From NCBI RefSeq assembly GCF_963678635.1, contig NC_087065.1, positions 14,326,019 through 14,390,018 on the forward strand: a stretch of DNA of 64,000 bases. The letters are read 5' to 3'. Every line of letters starts with the position of its first letter. Position 1 is the first letter of the stretch. This document shows, piece after piece, positions 22,328 to 33,899 of this stretch. The translations under genes and the position numbers were made by a program. Below the pieces are notes generated by a model. That model saw only the letters and a program-made list of their open reading frames with translations. It did not search any database and was not told the DNA's origin. The stretch comes from Symsagittifera roscoffensis (Eukaryota; Xenacoelomorpha; Acoela; Convolutidae).

Positions 22328-23864
22328 TCAGTTTGAGATGACAAGAGTAGAACCAAACAATTTTTTCATCTCTTCCAAAACTAGGAAAGTAATCACTGTG
22401 GCCGGTGCTATTCGCACAAAAGAAGGGTAGAACCCTTTGTAAAATGCCAGTGGTCCCCCTGCACGCAGGGTTTGTGTGAAACAGGATAGCACACCTGAAT
22501 ATTTTCCCGGAGTAGCGCTGAAAATCTTCGTCTTCATAACATCGACAGGCATTGCAAAAGAAGTGGCAATAGTTCCGGCTATTATAGAACTGATTATATA
22601 ACACAGCTGACCTTCATTTACTAACTGAAGCTCTAACAATTTCTCTTTAGTCACGTCATAAGTAGCAAGTTGACCGATGGTCATTAAGGCGCCTTTGGAA
22701 CACGCCATTGAGCTGCCACGGTAAAGTTGAATTAAGCCTTCGTCTTTGATAACACGAACCAAGCCATCGAACACGTTTTTGTAATTACGTCTCTTGATGA
22801 AGGGAAGCTTTACGTCATTTTGCATTCGCACACATATTAAATCGACCGGCGTAATGAATCCTCCGGCCAGGAAACCTGCCGTTCCAGCGACGACGATTCT
22901 TGTTGCAAAGTCCAGGTGTTGACCTCTGACTGTGAAATAGTTTTTCCAGTTCTCGTATATGGCGAATCGCACGCTCTGGTACGTTAGATGTCGCATTATT
23001 CCCGCGCCTATTCCACTGTATATTGCACGTAGTCCATCACTCTCAATCACATTGAGCATGGTCCGACTCACTGGCTTCACAGAGTAGGTCTTCTTCGTCT
23101 GATGATGGACCTAAACATTTTACCAGAGATAATACGCAACATTTTAACCTGATTTGTGTCAAAATTCTATCTAATTGCGAACTGAAAAGGTCTACGAGAT
23201 AATAGAACCTGACTACAGAAAAGAAAACGTTCGCACAACAAATATATTGTTCATGAATTCCACGAGAATTGGAAAGTAATTTTCCGCAATCAAATCTAGC
23301 TACTAACCGAGAAAAACGATTGTTTCATTGTCAGCTTCATCCCAGATTGAACAAGATATAGAGAAAAAATTCAAAGTTCCCATGTAACTTAATTCGAAAC
23401 TTGCATGAAAAAGAAGCCACCTTAACCACTTTTTTCAATACCTCTTCATTTCAGTAAGCCCAGGAAATCTTCTGTTTCAGAGATTTTTCTGAGCCTGAAG
23501 AAGGAAAATATCTGTTTTCATCAATAGCGCCCATAAACGTAGTACAAACAGCCATCAATTATTTGAGTTCCACTTGAAAAATGAACGAGAAAATCAACTG
23601 TGGCTGAATTAATTTGAAGTAAACTGCCAAATTTTCTCAAGTTGAAATAAAACTTTCCATATTCTAAATAATTGAAACCTCAATTGGTGGATTCGGATTG
23701 ACACTTAAAAACTATTAAAGAGAAAAAGAACTTTAAAAAGTGGATAAACTCACCTTGACTAGGTCGAGAGGGTGGGTGACACTGCTCCCAAAAGTGGCTG
23801 CCAACACCCCAAAGTACCACTTGGCCGCCTTCTGAGACGAAGTAGAGTCTGATTGTGACGTCAT
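22328..23864 (-). CDS. SLC25A10: Mitochondrial dicarboxylate carrier (copy 2, complete)
   Basis: Inner-membrane carrier exchanging dicarboxylates for phosphate, feeding gluconeogenic, redox and citric-acid-cycle fluxes. Two exons: 23754-23864 (37 codons, ATG at 23864) and 22328-23110, joined phase 0 over a 643-bp GTGAG-AG intron; 297 residues against 287 in human. Three mitochondrial-carrier repeats are present: PLDLVK at residues 32-37, PVDLICVRMQND at about 125-136 and PVDVMKTK at about 225-232, each before an aromatic/acidic stretch. The family motifs AAKWYFG, RFAIYE and GQLATYD support the dicarboxylate subgroup rather than UCP or oxoglutarate carriers. Copy 1 at the left edge has a similar first exon but is interrupted where this gene is continuous. 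Substrate range is inferred from family only. Confidence 0.92.
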
Positions 23865-25000
23865 TCTTGATTACAAGGTCAGCTGAGGTCAATTGCTCCG
23901 GTAAATTCACGCACATCAAATACTCATTTACTCGAAAAGAAAATGAGTTGCAATTTTTATGTTTGAGACCAGGGGCAGTTTTTATAAAATTCAATTATGC
24001 TTGAGCATTTTTTCAAAAATATAACAAAAAGATGGCACTTTGTGATTAAAACTTTATTTAGTTTTTACAAAACAACAGAAACGCTAAGGTAGAGTAGTAT
24101 AGTTGTGTGCAAAACCGCATTTTGTTTATGATCATAACTGCTTTAAATGAAATAAGAGAATTAAAAGAGAAGAGAATAGACTGAACTTCGCTCAACTGTG
24201 TCTATTGGTACAATTTAGTGGTTCTCGTTCTACTTATATCTTCAACTCGAGTGCTGCGCAGTAAATTTAAGCTGAATTCAGGTTTTTATGAGAGTCGTAT
24301 TTACTAGTCATATCGTCATTCCTTAAAATAAGTCCTTGTAAGGTTGCCTTCTTAGGCGATTTCTTAATGGAAATAGGATATATGATCATGTATACAGCAC
24401 ATGTAAATAAAAAGCCTTTTGCAAAAATATTTCAACTGTTAGCAACAGAGACGGTACAACACTTTTTGCTGAGCATTATAAACCATCAATTTTTCGCTGC
24501 AAAACATATGCCAATGAAAAACCGGCAGAAGCCCAACAAACTACCGTACCTACATACCACCTTATCTTAAAGCCAAAAACACGTAAGTTACGTTAAAATT
24601 GCCTGAATATTAAACTACCAAAAACATTGTTAAGAAAAATTGTCAAAAAACTTTGGTCGAAAAAATTAAGAACAATGGTCTTTACCAGAAAAAACGTTTG
24701 CCATTTAACGAGAAAAAATGTTTCACCCTAAATTGCATCATCCAAGTTTCACGAAGAACATGGTTTTCAAAACAATATCTCGAAGCTACAAATCTGAGCA
24801 GACAAGTTTTACTCAGATAATTTTGTGCCCCTTCCCTTTTTCATCGACCAGTAGAGTGAGCTCCACCTAAAACTAGGTTTGACACAGAGGCGAAGCTGCG
24901 CTTCGCAAACACTAGTGAGAACACGACAAAAAAGCAGCTTTATAAAGTGAATTAAGAAAAAATAGAAATAAGCCTCGAGTTAGTAAAAATTTGCTACTTA
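23865..25000. other. Non-coding region 5' of carrier copy 2
   Basis: No gene recognised. It includes one of the small GCGAAGC hairpins (ACACAGAGGCGAAGCTGCGC then TTCGC) at 24881-24910; see the related copies near 26427, 28117, 33549 and 54118. Confidence 0.5.
24881..24910 (+). repeat. GCGAAGC hairpin repeat
   Basis: GCGAAGC-TGC-GCTTCGC is a perfect 7-bp stem with a 3-base loop, preceded by ACACAGAG. Related sites: 26427-26465, 28117-28145, 33549-33585 and 54118-54158; the last two have perfect stems and three of them end in a TTGCGATAC-like tail. Likely the conserved part of a short interspersed element. Confidence 0.65.
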
Positions 25001-25004
25001 TCGA

Positions 25005-25076
25005 ATGCGAGCCTGCGACCTCGAGATTCGGAGTCACTCGCCCTGCCCGCTAGGCCACGAACGCTTAAGACCCGAC
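25005..25076 (-). repeat. tRNA-derived SINE-like head (tRNA-Arg-like)
   Basis: The minus strand reads GTGGCCTAGCGGGCAGGGCG, a good A box, then TGACTCCGAATCTCGAGG and a diverged B-box region GGTCGCAGGCTCGCATTC. The arrangement resembles tRNA-Arg, but the T arm and acceptor stem do not pair well, so it is taken as a tRNA-derived repeat rather than a working tRNA gene. Confidence 0.5.
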
Positions 25077-25869
25077 CAGCAGTGGTCACGAATAAAGCAG
25101 CTACATATGCCTATAAATTTCCAATGCAATGCAGCGAAAGTGGCACCAAATGGAAATAGACACAATTTGGCATGTTATACTTTGGAATATAAACAAACTG
25201 AAGGCATCCACGCTAACTTTGCATGAAAAAAATTCGAAGGCATAAAGCCAAAATATTTATGAAATAAGCATTTCAAAAGTATTGCGAGATAGATTGAGTT
25301 GGAAAAATTTTGAAATGGAGTTTTTATTATTGTATTGATATTTGAAGCAAATAGCTTTTTTCGGTCGATTTAAACAATGAGAATTGCATCAACTGTGATA
25401 ATTTATCACTAATCGAAGATCAAAGCACAGGATATCAAAAAGCTGTAAAGATGCCCCAGAAGTGGCCCCAGTATTTGCTCCTTAGGTTAGAAGAAAAAGA
25501 ATAGTCGTACTTTTAAACTACGCTCACTTCAAATCGGTAGTGAAACTTAGTGTTCGGTAGTGCAACTTAAGTTCGGTAGTGAAGTTGTAAATGATACTTC
25601 AACCATTTTAATATCCTCGTTTTTCTATTTTCCTCGTAAAATTAGAGCTCATACTTTTTTCGTTTTTTTAGTAAACAAAAGAGCTCAATACATTTAAGTC
25701 AATTTAGATCATGTACCTGAAAAACATATGACTTTTGCTGTCTTCCATGTTTTTATCGCAAAAAGTATAAATTAAATTAGAAAAGCGGTACATGAGACCT
25801 CAAAAACCAAGTCCTCAAAACAAAAGGCAAAATAAATTGTTCTGAATGACGACCCGCAATTTTGCGTTA

Positions 25870-26465
25870 GATGAAGTTTTTCTACGAAAAATCCGTTTGT
25901 ACCGACACAGCAAATTGGAAAAAAGACAAAACACTTTCACAATGCGTCGAAAACAGTTTGATAACAAAACTTGTTAACGGCACGGAAACAATTTTGAAAA
26001 AATCTGCGTTCACTGTCAGAAATGATCAATTGATTTTGTTAAGCAAGTTGTTAACCTATAAAAACTTTTATGCCGATTTCAATACGCTTGCTAATCCTGA
26101 GCGTAAATATATGCTACAAACAGCTGATTTGAACAGAAAGACTTTTCTTGGTATGCTCAGTAAGACAAGCAACACAAATTTGTTCTACACACTAAACGTT
26201 TTGAATTTTAAGCAACGTACAAATCTATTTCAGTAGTGCCTCTACTATTTGAATTTGAATATTTTTGGAATGACAGGCTTTTCAATTTTTGATGGTTCCT
26301 TTCTGAAAAAAAAGAAAGAAAACGAAAAACACTCCAAGAAAACAATTTGGGGCCGGTTAGGAAATCAAATAACGTTCGTTTGCTTCACAGCCTCAGCAAT
26401 AAATTTAAATTTGAAAGCAACAGTTATCACAGAGGCGAAGCTGAACTTCGCACCAATTGCGATAC
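25870..26465 (+). repeat. Dispersed repeat, copy A (pairs with 35600-36090)
   Basis: Shares ordered blocks with 35600-36090: AACTTTTATGCCGATTT, CTTGCTAATC, CAACTGATTT or AGCTGATTTGAAC, TTTTCAATTTT and CACTCCAAGA. The 121-residue open frame in this copy is broken in the other and has no recognisable domain. It ends in a GCGAAGC hairpin (26427-26465). Further partial copies of the GATTTTGTTAA...CTAATCGCAAGCG segment are at about 35175-35260 and 40830-40920. Confidence 0.6.
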
Positions 26466-26704
26466 AAAAATAAATGACTAACTAAAACAAAACGAAAAAA
26501 AATTCCAAAAATCGTTTTTGTAAATAAAATTGCAACAACAGCCCAAATATCCGGAACAAAATTGCCTGCACCATTAGAAGCTCTATGAAGAGTTTTGGGA
26601 ATGCCATAAAGAAGGCATGTTTTCCGAAATGTCCTTTCTTCGGAACTAAGCCGACAAAAAAAGCAGACAGACAATAATCTAAATTAGCCAAAATTTTCTA
26701 TTTC

Positions 26705-26820
26705 CAAAAAAACAGGGCTCAGCTGGAATCGAACTTCCGAGCTTTGTCGTCTCAAGCATGGGGGTTACAGCAACTTGCAAAAAAGCAGAACCATCGAGCT
26801 ACGGTAACCAAGCCGACAAC
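26705..26820 (-). repeat. tRNA-derived SINE-like head
   Basis: On the minus strand: GGTTACCGTAGCTCGATGG (A-box-like) and, after an enlarged middle, GCTCGGAAGTTCGATTCCAG (B-box GTTCGATTCC). The spacing is too long for an intron-free tRNA and the stems pair poorly. Confidence 0.45.
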
Positions 26821-26875
26821 ATAAACAGGCGGACGATAGTTCGAAAAAGCACAAAAACTCTTTGCAAAAAAAAGG

Positions 26876-26940
26876 GCCCGGCCGGATTCGACCCGCAAGC
26901 TTTTGCCATTTAAAACTGTTGTTTTACCTCTGTGCCAGAT
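26876..26940 (-). repeat. tRNA-derived SINE-like head
   Basis: The minus strand reads TGGCACAGAGGTAAAACAAC (A-box-like) then GCGGGTCGAATCCGGCCGGG (clear B box). A matching TGGCACAGAGGTAA fragment is at about 35090-35112, so this is a repeated element. Confidence 0.5.
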
Positions 26941-27398
26941 GCTCCGGATAGTTATTGGATTTTAATGTTTAATTATGACGCGGTAACAAAGCCGAAAATA
27001 CCTGAGCAAAACTCTTCATGCCGAACAAAAACATTATCTGAACGTAATAAAAATGTTAAGTCCTTTTCCCCCTCAGAGCACACACACGCGCCTAAAACTT
27101 TTAACGGTCGTAATTACGCAAAAAGAGGCCACTAAGGCGATATTTCTTCAGCCGAAAACTATTAGGCCAATAAAAAAGACAAAACATAAAAAAATGAAAA
27201 AAAAAATTAACAAAACGAGCTGGTAAAATTACAACCAATGTGGAAAGCAAAACTCAATTTGGCCTGATTTAAAAAAAAAACTTTAACCAACCGCAGTAAG
27301 AAATGTTTACAGCTAAAATAAACGATTCGTAGATGTGGCAACTAGGAAATAGGCAGAATTTGTTTGATTCGGAATATTTAGCGTTTGAAAAAAAAAAC

Positions 27399-27475
27399 TG
27401 GTCCTGGTCAGATTCGAACAGAGGACCTTTCCCGTCTCAGGCGTAGTCGTTACCACCAAGCTAAAGGTGCAAGAG
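27399..27475 (-). repeat. tRNA-derived SINE-like head
   Basis: The minus strand reads TTTAGCTTGGTGGTAACGAC (A box) and CTCTGTTCGAATCTGACC (B box) with tRNA-like spacing and a CTGAGAC anticodon-loop-like stretch. The T-stem halves do not pair, and GGTCC...GGACC forms a different hairpin, which argues against a real tRNA. Confidence 0.5.
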
Positions 27476-27589
27476 ACGCTACGAATTCACTATGAAGCGA
27501 GGTACATCATGACTCCTGTGGACAAAGTTGTTAACGGTAAAAAAACGTCTAGTACCCGATTGTAATACCCTTGCTTATAGCAGGGTTAC

Positions 27590-27960
27590 TTAAATATGAA
27601 GAAGCTTCTTGAATGAACATTCTCAGAGGTACGACACTGTTTATTAAAATTGATTCAGTATCACATGATGTAAAACTAAAAAAAAATTAAGTTGAAGCTC
27701 ATCTTCAGCAAAAACTTGCCAATTCTAATGCAAAGCACAAAAACCAAATCCATGGAAAAATAGGAAAGGCATGAAAAACTCAGCAACAAAAATTAGCGAA
27801 CGTGAATGAATAAACATAGCCAAAAGAAAAAAGCAAAAAAAAATCATCAAGGCCTATTTAAGAGTCTGAACTGCGGCAAAAATGGCAAATAAAAATCTCT
27901 AAACTCGACCAAAAATACCACGAAAAATGGACTAAAACATTAACGTAAAAGACAGAAGAC
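27590..27960 (+). repeat. Dispersed repeat (pairs with 36100-36720)
   Basis: Shares GAGGTACGACACTG, CACATGATGTAAAAC, CATCTTCAGCAAA and CCATGGAAAAA-type blocks in the same order as 36100-36340, and a later GAGTCTGAACTGCG block that resembles the AAGATTCTGAACTACG part at about 36690. Related terminal fragments occur near 40300 and 44200. Possibly parts of one larger element; no coding domain seen. Confidence 0.6.
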
Positions 27961-28116
27961 ATACGTTTGAAAAGGTTTGATTTTTCAAAATTGAACAAAA
28001 GTTTTCATCACCCCATGGGTTCTCCTGTTGAAACTATAATTAGTATATTGCTTTAAAAAATCATTATTTCACTAAAGATAACATTCAACAAAAAAAATGT
28101 CGGCCAAAATAAAACT

Positions 28117-28290
28117 TAACACAGAGGCGTCGCTGCACTTCGCTAAGAAACGGAAAAAATTACCTCAATGGTATAAAAAAGTTAATTAAAAAGGTAAATA
28201 TAACCTAAATTGAACCCCTGACCTCGGGATTAAAAAGCCACGGTTTCTTGTCAATAATTAAATACTAGTCACCAATAAGTCAATACAACA
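28117..28290. repeat. GCGAAGC-type hairpin followed by a tRNA-like B box
   Basis: AACACAGAGGCGTCGCTGCAC then TTCGC at 28117-28145, followed at 28200-28290 by a minus-strand stretch with CCGAGGTCAGGGGTTCAATT, a B-box-like motif. Degenerate. Confidence 0.4.
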
Positions 28291-29076
28291 GAGGTCATTA
28301 AATTAATAAGCAGCAAAAAGTCACCAAATGAGCCTGTTTCCAAATTGGGTTAGAAAAAGGATTCGTGATATAAAAATACGCATGTGTAATCAAAAGAACT
28401 TCACGGCTTTGACCATCCGAGGGACAACTTCATAGATTGAACTAAAATTTAGGCTCCAGAGACGCTTTTAGTTTGGGCTTACGCCATTTAAAAGTTCACG
28501 GACCCTCAAATGTAGTTTTTATCTGTTATCGGCACATATCCTCTGCTATTGCAAAATAAATTGGTGATATGTTGCAATAGGTGGTAATTTTTTTAAGAAA
28601 TGTTTGAGTAGTGCATGTGCTACATTTGAGAAATATTATGCATAATATAGTCCTTTCATTTTTAATCACCTGTACATGCTAATAAGATCGTTTTTGTATG
28701 TACGTTACTCAGCCAGACGAACTGTTGTTCGAAAAAAAATCAAATTTTACATTGCTTTTGCCAAAAAATTTGACTTTGAAATACATCAATTGTCTTGTTC
28801 GAAGTATAACAAAGAGCTATCCAGCTATTTAACCAGAATCTGCCACCTATTGTAATACATCACCCAAAAAACTTACTTTTGATTGTGCATTGACTCAGCT
28901 GCGATATCACGTGGTCAGGTCAGTCTAGACGAAAGCGATTTTCAGGAAACTGCATTTACAGATTTAAATCTAATTTAATTTTTGCCTTCGAATATTCAAT
29001 GTTAGCCAATACATTTAGAGTTTCATCGATCATGCCGTTTTATTCGCGTTTACACTCCATTTTTCATGTAGTTTCT
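28291..29076. other. Non-coding region 3' of NDUFB5
   Basis: No gene or clear repeat recognised. Confidence 0.4.
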
Positions 29077-31594
29077 TTACTTCTTTTTATCGTACGAGTA
29101 CTCCATGACGTTCTTGGCATTGTAGATGTGGTTGGGGGATTGAATCAGCTGCAGTTTCTCGTTGAAGTTCCTACCCTGTGTGTACTTGTCCAAAATCAGC
29201 TCTTCGTTGATGTCTAGCGATTCTCCAGTTCTCCTGTTGATCAATTTGGCTCGCTCTTGACACATTCTAAACATAACCCTCAATTTTACTTCGCATAATT
29301 GTTAGAGTTGATGCAACTTCTTACACCGTCAATCCACTTAGAATATAGATCGAAAAAGATTCATTATCAATAAACAAAAATTAATTTTGTTAGATCTATC
29401 AAAATTGGCTGAAAAAATTTGACAGATTTTTTTGCGAAGTGATACAAAATATTGGCCTCAAATATCATCCTTCACGCACTATCAAAATGTTTCTAACTTT
29501 CTTCTTAAGTGTTCACATGTTTCCGTTTTAGAACATTGCTATCTTGAGTGATTTGTTAAATAATTTTCACATCTATAAAATAGTTTTTGTAACTATCTGA
29601 AAAAATAGGTTCGTTCCCTTTGAACTTTATCTCTTCGCACCCGATTTACACTTTGGTCTCTCACCTCTGCAGGACAGTTTCTCTGATCTTGTAGCACTTG
29701 CCCAGCTCCTTCTCGTAGTGTCTCTGAGGGTGATAGGCGAAGTGCTTGGCCATGAAACGCGTGATTGGATGCTAAACACATTTTATCGTTACTTTTTATT
29801 CCGAATTTTGGCTTCGATGTTTTCGGGACTTTTTCAAGCTATTCGGTATAACAAAAGGTGTTCTAATCGTTTCTTTACCCTTATTGCATTTTCCACTCTT
29901 TTCATACTCGCAGACTTAATTTTCGTTCTTTTGGTTTAACGGTTAGACTTATCTGAAATGATGTTTTACAATACAAAACACAGCGTTTCACATTACAAGA
30001 CACACTTAGCTCATACATATGAATTTTAACAGCGGTCAATTCATCTGAGATTACACAATCTCGATGAACATATCTACGAAACATGAAAACCGCAATTTGC
30101 CAATTATCGGCATTGAATGAGCCTTTTTGGCCGTACCAAAAATAATTCTTCCTGCGGACAAAAAAGCAAAGAAAGAACGCATGTGGAAAAATCAGTCGAA
30201 ATTTAAGCGAAGCAAAATGAGCAGAGTATACAAACCAATCAAAAGTTACGTCAGTTGAGCATAAATTAGCTTGATTTCAATAGGAGTTATATAATTGTGA
30301 GATGATGATGTAATTGGTCGGTGTTTTAGTCTGGTTTATTTTCGGTTGGTTTATATACTACCGAGAGAAGCATTGGCATTATACTCACTCCATAGTACTC
30401 GTAGAACTGAGGTTCGTATCCTTCGGGAGTATCTACTAGCTCCGCAATCCCTAAAAAGAAATACAATTTGAAATCAACGATTAGCAAACCAATTCATAGA
30501 CGCATCATTTTTTCGAAGTAGTTCTTCTAATCCCTACACAAGTTTGAGCACTTGTTTCAAAAGAAAGACTATTCGAACAATTTATTTCCACTTGCAATTA
30601 GCAAAAAAGGATTTTACCAACCTAAGAAGCATCCCTTTCAAAATTGACAACGCTATCTTACAGAAGATAAATAGCACCGAAAAAAGAATAGATACATTTC
30701 CTTGGAGACAATCCCCCGCTTATCGTTCCGAATTTCGATACGAAAGTAACGGAATATTTGTGCTCGGGGTGGATTTTTTTTTCTTCAGACAAATTTCGAC
30801 TTTTTAACTAGCCATTTTTGACGGAATTTTTTTATATCATTCGAAAGGTATTGTTGTCTTGAGCTCAAATTTGAAAAGATATTTCATCTGTGATCATTTT
30901 TCCTAAAGTTACGGGGGTTTAAAGATTGCCATTTTGGTCAATTTAGGACAATTAACGCGCGATATATTTCGTGCTATTAACGCGTAAGCGGAGAGTTAAT
31001 CCGTCTTAGAAATCGTTCCAAATTGGTTAAAAGAAGCTTGTTTGCCATAATTGGTTGTTACAAGGAGCGAAATCTATCCTTTTGTACTTTATATGGCGTG
31101 TGGGGTGATGATTTTCACAAAAAATTTTAAATTTTAGAAAAAATTTTTCATTTTGTTTTATTTCATTGAATTTTTTAATGTTATTACTGCTCCATAAACC
31201 TTAAAGGGCAGTCGGAACATTCAGGGCTTTGCCCTGATACGAGCAGTCTTGTTTCTTTTAATTCCACGTTGCATTTTCATAGTTTTCTAAAACTAATTGC
31301 ATTCAGAGAAGCCGAACTCAATCAGGATGTGGTTGTGGACTGACCTTGTCTGGTCAATGAATAATAAATCCAACATGTGGCAGGAATTCCAGTCAGTGAG
31401 AGATAGAACGTGAGTTGTCGCATGAACCTCGTTCTGTTGTGTCTCGAAAGTCTCATCACAAATCTGCTCTGTGCTGAGTCACCCATGCTTCTAATTGAAT
31501 CTCTCAAACCTGAATTCAACTGAGCCGGTTTCAGCAGAGGCATTTTCTGAATGGTGATAATTCCTGTTCGGCGCAAAAGACCGCCGCACAGCAT
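29077..31594 (-). CDS. NDUFB5: NADH dehydrogenase 1 beta subcomplex subunit 5 (complex I)
   Basis: Accessory subunit (SGDH) of the membrane arm of respiratory complex I, with one transmembrane helix in the mitochondrial inner membrane. Four exons: 31345-31594, 30389-30450, 29665-29771, 29077-29266; donors GTCAGT, GTGAGT and GTGAGA, all AG acceptors, phases 1, 0 and 2 consistent; 202 residues against 189 in human. Exon 1 has an Arg-rich, presequence-like N-terminus, then SRHNRTRFMRQLTFYLSLTG and a hydrophobic segment, matching the human [20 protein letters not shown] region. Exon 2 gives AELVDTPEGYEPQFYEYYG and exon 3 HPITRFMAKHF, the best-conserved part of the family. The lysine-ending C-terminus matches less well. 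Intron 1 contains a dispersed repeat. Confidence 0.93.
30727..31253 (+). repeat. 527-bp dispersed repeat, copy A (inverted partner at 51886)
   Basis: Begins TCCGAATTTCGATACGAAAG and ends GATACGAGCAGTCTTGTT, and is found again in reverse orientation at 51886-52408 with high similarity. It contains an AACGCGCGATATAT block, an AACGCGTAAGCGGAGAGTT block and, near its end, GTCGGAACATTCAGGGC, which resembles the short GTTCCGACC repeat found elsewhere. Non-coding; it lies within NDUFB5 intron 1. No clear target duplication. Confidence 0.8.
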
Positions 31595-32320
31595 TTTCTA
31601 ATCTGAAACAATTGATTTTGATCGAAGGTTCTGTAAATTGGCTCGTGTTCCCGCCCCTCGATGTATAGATCACTGGTTCGAGACGCGTCATAATCTACGA
31701 TCACTGCTTGAGTTGAAGAGCTGATATCTCGGCTATAAATCAATTTCCTGTTTAAATTTACCAATATGCTTCGCGCTGCATTACCAGTATGCTTCACGCT
31801 GCATTTTATACTTTAATGAGGGATTCACAATCTCGCAATCTTACAGCTTTTCAGCTCCCCTCGCTTCACTTTATTGTGTAAAGCGTGACTTTACAGGGTC
31901 AAGTATGCAGACCAAATAAGTTCGGAATATCCTCATTTTTCAGCATGTCAAATTTGAAGCAATCGGAAAATAAATCAGAAAAAAACTATTAGAATAGAGC
32001 TACTTTTCAAACCTATTGCTTTTGCATGTTTCGAACGAACCTTTACACGTTTAATCAGTGGTCCATCCCTGCAGGCTTAACTCTAACGTACATATCGGCT
32101 ATTGCTATCAGAGGCAAACACACATCTTCAAATGATACATCTGAATAACGATGTCAAGAAGCAAAGATTTTGGATCAGACATGGGATTTTGGATTTTTTC
32201 GTCAATTAACTAGCTGTTACAACATCAAGACTTCTTGCTTAGACTAAAATTGATCCGCGCAAAGTTTTCAGTTTTCGAGATATGAATGAGTTACTGAAAA
32301 TTTTCAGCATTTTATAAAGA
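31595..32320. other. Non-coding region 5' of NDUFB5
   Basis: No second gene is seen upstream of the NDUFB5 start; the promoter should be here but no TATA box was identified. A CAGTATGCTTCACGCTGCAT / AATATGCTTCGCGCTGCAT imperfect direct repeat is at about 31762-31806. Confidence 0.4.
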
Positions 32321-32321
32321 C

Positions 32322-32698
32322 AAAGCGAGTTTGGGGGTGGGGGGCAGACGCTCCAAAGGGTCCCTCCTTTGAACTATTTTGCGCTATCCATTTTTGGCTC
32401 ACTGAACCTAAAATCTTTTTAAAAGCGCCAATATATACTAAATTTAAGGGGGGAGCGCGCGCCGAAAAAACGCGATTTTTTGGTAAAAAAAGTTTCCAAA
32501 AAATGCCCAAAAGCGCCTTTTTGGCCTGTTTTTTTTTCAAAATATTGCCTGCGGCGCTTAAATTTTGGCCAGAACAGGGACTTTTTAGTGCTTTGTGAGA
32601 GCTCGGAAAGTCAATTAGCTCGACCTAAAAAAGTCGACAAAATTTCGAAAATTTTTTGAAAATCCGCCCCCCTCGAGGAAATCCTAGATCCGCCCCTG
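32322..32698 (+). mobile_element. Poly-G MITE family member, left end degraded (copy 5)
   Basis: The right end CCTAGATCCGCCCCTG is intact (to 32698), and internal blocks GACGCTCCAAAGGGTCC, GGGGGGAGCGCGCGCC and GCCTGCGGCGC match copy 1. At the left only a G-rich run at about 32333-32347 remains in place of the terminal repeat. Confidence 0.75.
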
Positions 32699-33028
32699 TC
32701 TGACACCCCTTTCTTTAAAGCACACAGTAATTGAATCATAGGATTAAAGAAATGCAATTTTTTTTTGCCTGCCATGCAATTTTTTCAAGCTATGATGTTT
32801 TTAAAGTTTTCAAATTTTATCCAGCGTAAAAGGTGACAAAATATTTGGGTGCTATTTTTTTAAAACTGCAATCTGTTATACGACGATTTTCGAGATTTCA
32901 GTCATGAAAAACGAGACCGCCAAAATTTTAGCTTTCGAGATATATTGACTTTTTTGTAAAATATGTCATAATTCTGACACAGGCAAAGTGGTGGGAGATT
33001 TGCAAATTGGCGGGCGAGTCGCAGGCAA

Positions 33029-33078
33029 AGCTTGTCATTCTATTTTGGCGATACGTTACCAAAATAGAATGACAAGCT
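33029..33078. repeat. Perfect 20-bp inverted repeat with 10-base loop
   Basis: AGCTTGTCATTCTATTTTGG at 33029-33048 is followed after 10 bases by its exact reverse complement at 33059-33078. The stem is too short for a typical animal microRNA precursor, and the flanks do not extend the pairing. Confidence 0.85.
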
Positions 33079-33548
33079 AGCAGACAAAATGAGTTAAAAT
33101 TTACACAGCCAAAAAAATCTCTACGATTGCATTTCAATTTTAAAAAATGTAACACAATGTCAAATTAGCATTAAGGACGAAAAATTTCTATCAGTAACTA
33201 GGCCGACACTACTTGGGTAGAACCCCTTAAGCCGAAAACAAAATTGTCGCAACAAAAAATTTTGTTATAAAGCTTTCAAACTGATCTTCGCATCACCCCA
33301 CTCTGAAGCACACAAACGTGTAAAAAATTTCATATCCCTCTAAATGACGCACATCGGCTGAAACAATTAAGACGCATAAACTTTCAAGCGAAAAAATGAC
33401 CAGGAAAATCTTCAAATTGAATTTTCAAATTACAGGAATAAATCAAAATAACTTTCAAGCTTAGTAGGAGCCGTTTGAATCTGCTGTGCAAATCAGGCTA
33501 ATTACGAAGACATATCAAGATACTAACAACTGATTTTTTTTACACAGA

Positions 33549-33585
33549 ACAGAGGCGAAGCGGAGCTTCGCACCACTTGCGATAC
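33549..33585 (+). repeat. GCGAAGC hairpin repeat
   Basis: ACAGAGGCGAAGCGGAGC then TTCGC forms a perfect 7-bp stem (GCGAAGC-GGA-GCTTCGC), followed by ACCACTTGCGATAC. Same family as 24881-24910. Confidence 0.65.
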
Positions 33586-33899
33586 TACACAATCATGAAA
33601 GTATAAGTCCAAAAACAACATGAAAATTTTTTAACAAAAATAAGTGAACCAAAATTTTCGTATGTTTCAATGAAGGACACCTAGGACCCAGCTAAGGCTG
33701 GGGCTACGTCTTTGTTATTTTTGGAATTTTTTATACTGATGCTGGACATGCGTAGTTTCAAAAATTGGACTTTGTCCAAAACCTTAGTTGTTTCTCTACT
33801 AAAATAAGTGAGCAGAATAAAAAAGATTTTGGAATTTTAACAAAGACCTAGCCTTTCTCTTTCAAAGGAGTAACCGCTTTTGATTTAGTTAGGGTAGTT

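Noticed and set aside
25871-26236. 121-residue open frame starting MKFFYEKSVCTD
   Set aside because: It lies in a dispersed repeat whose other copy (35600-36090) has stops in the same frame; no domain or splice context.
29593-29781. Minus-strand 62-residue frame over NDUFB5 exon 3
   Set aside because: Out of frame with exon 3; the true exon reads HPITRFMAKHF and is bounded by AG and GT.
31491-31797. Minus-strand frames of 66 and 88 residues overlapping the NDUFB5 start
   Set aside because: They occupy other frames; only the frame from 31594 continues with the family motif and splices in phase to exon 2.
33029-33078. microRNA precursor
   Set aside because: The stem is only 20 bp with a 10-base loop and unpaired flanks, shorter than animal pre-miRNAs; kept as an unexplained hairpin.
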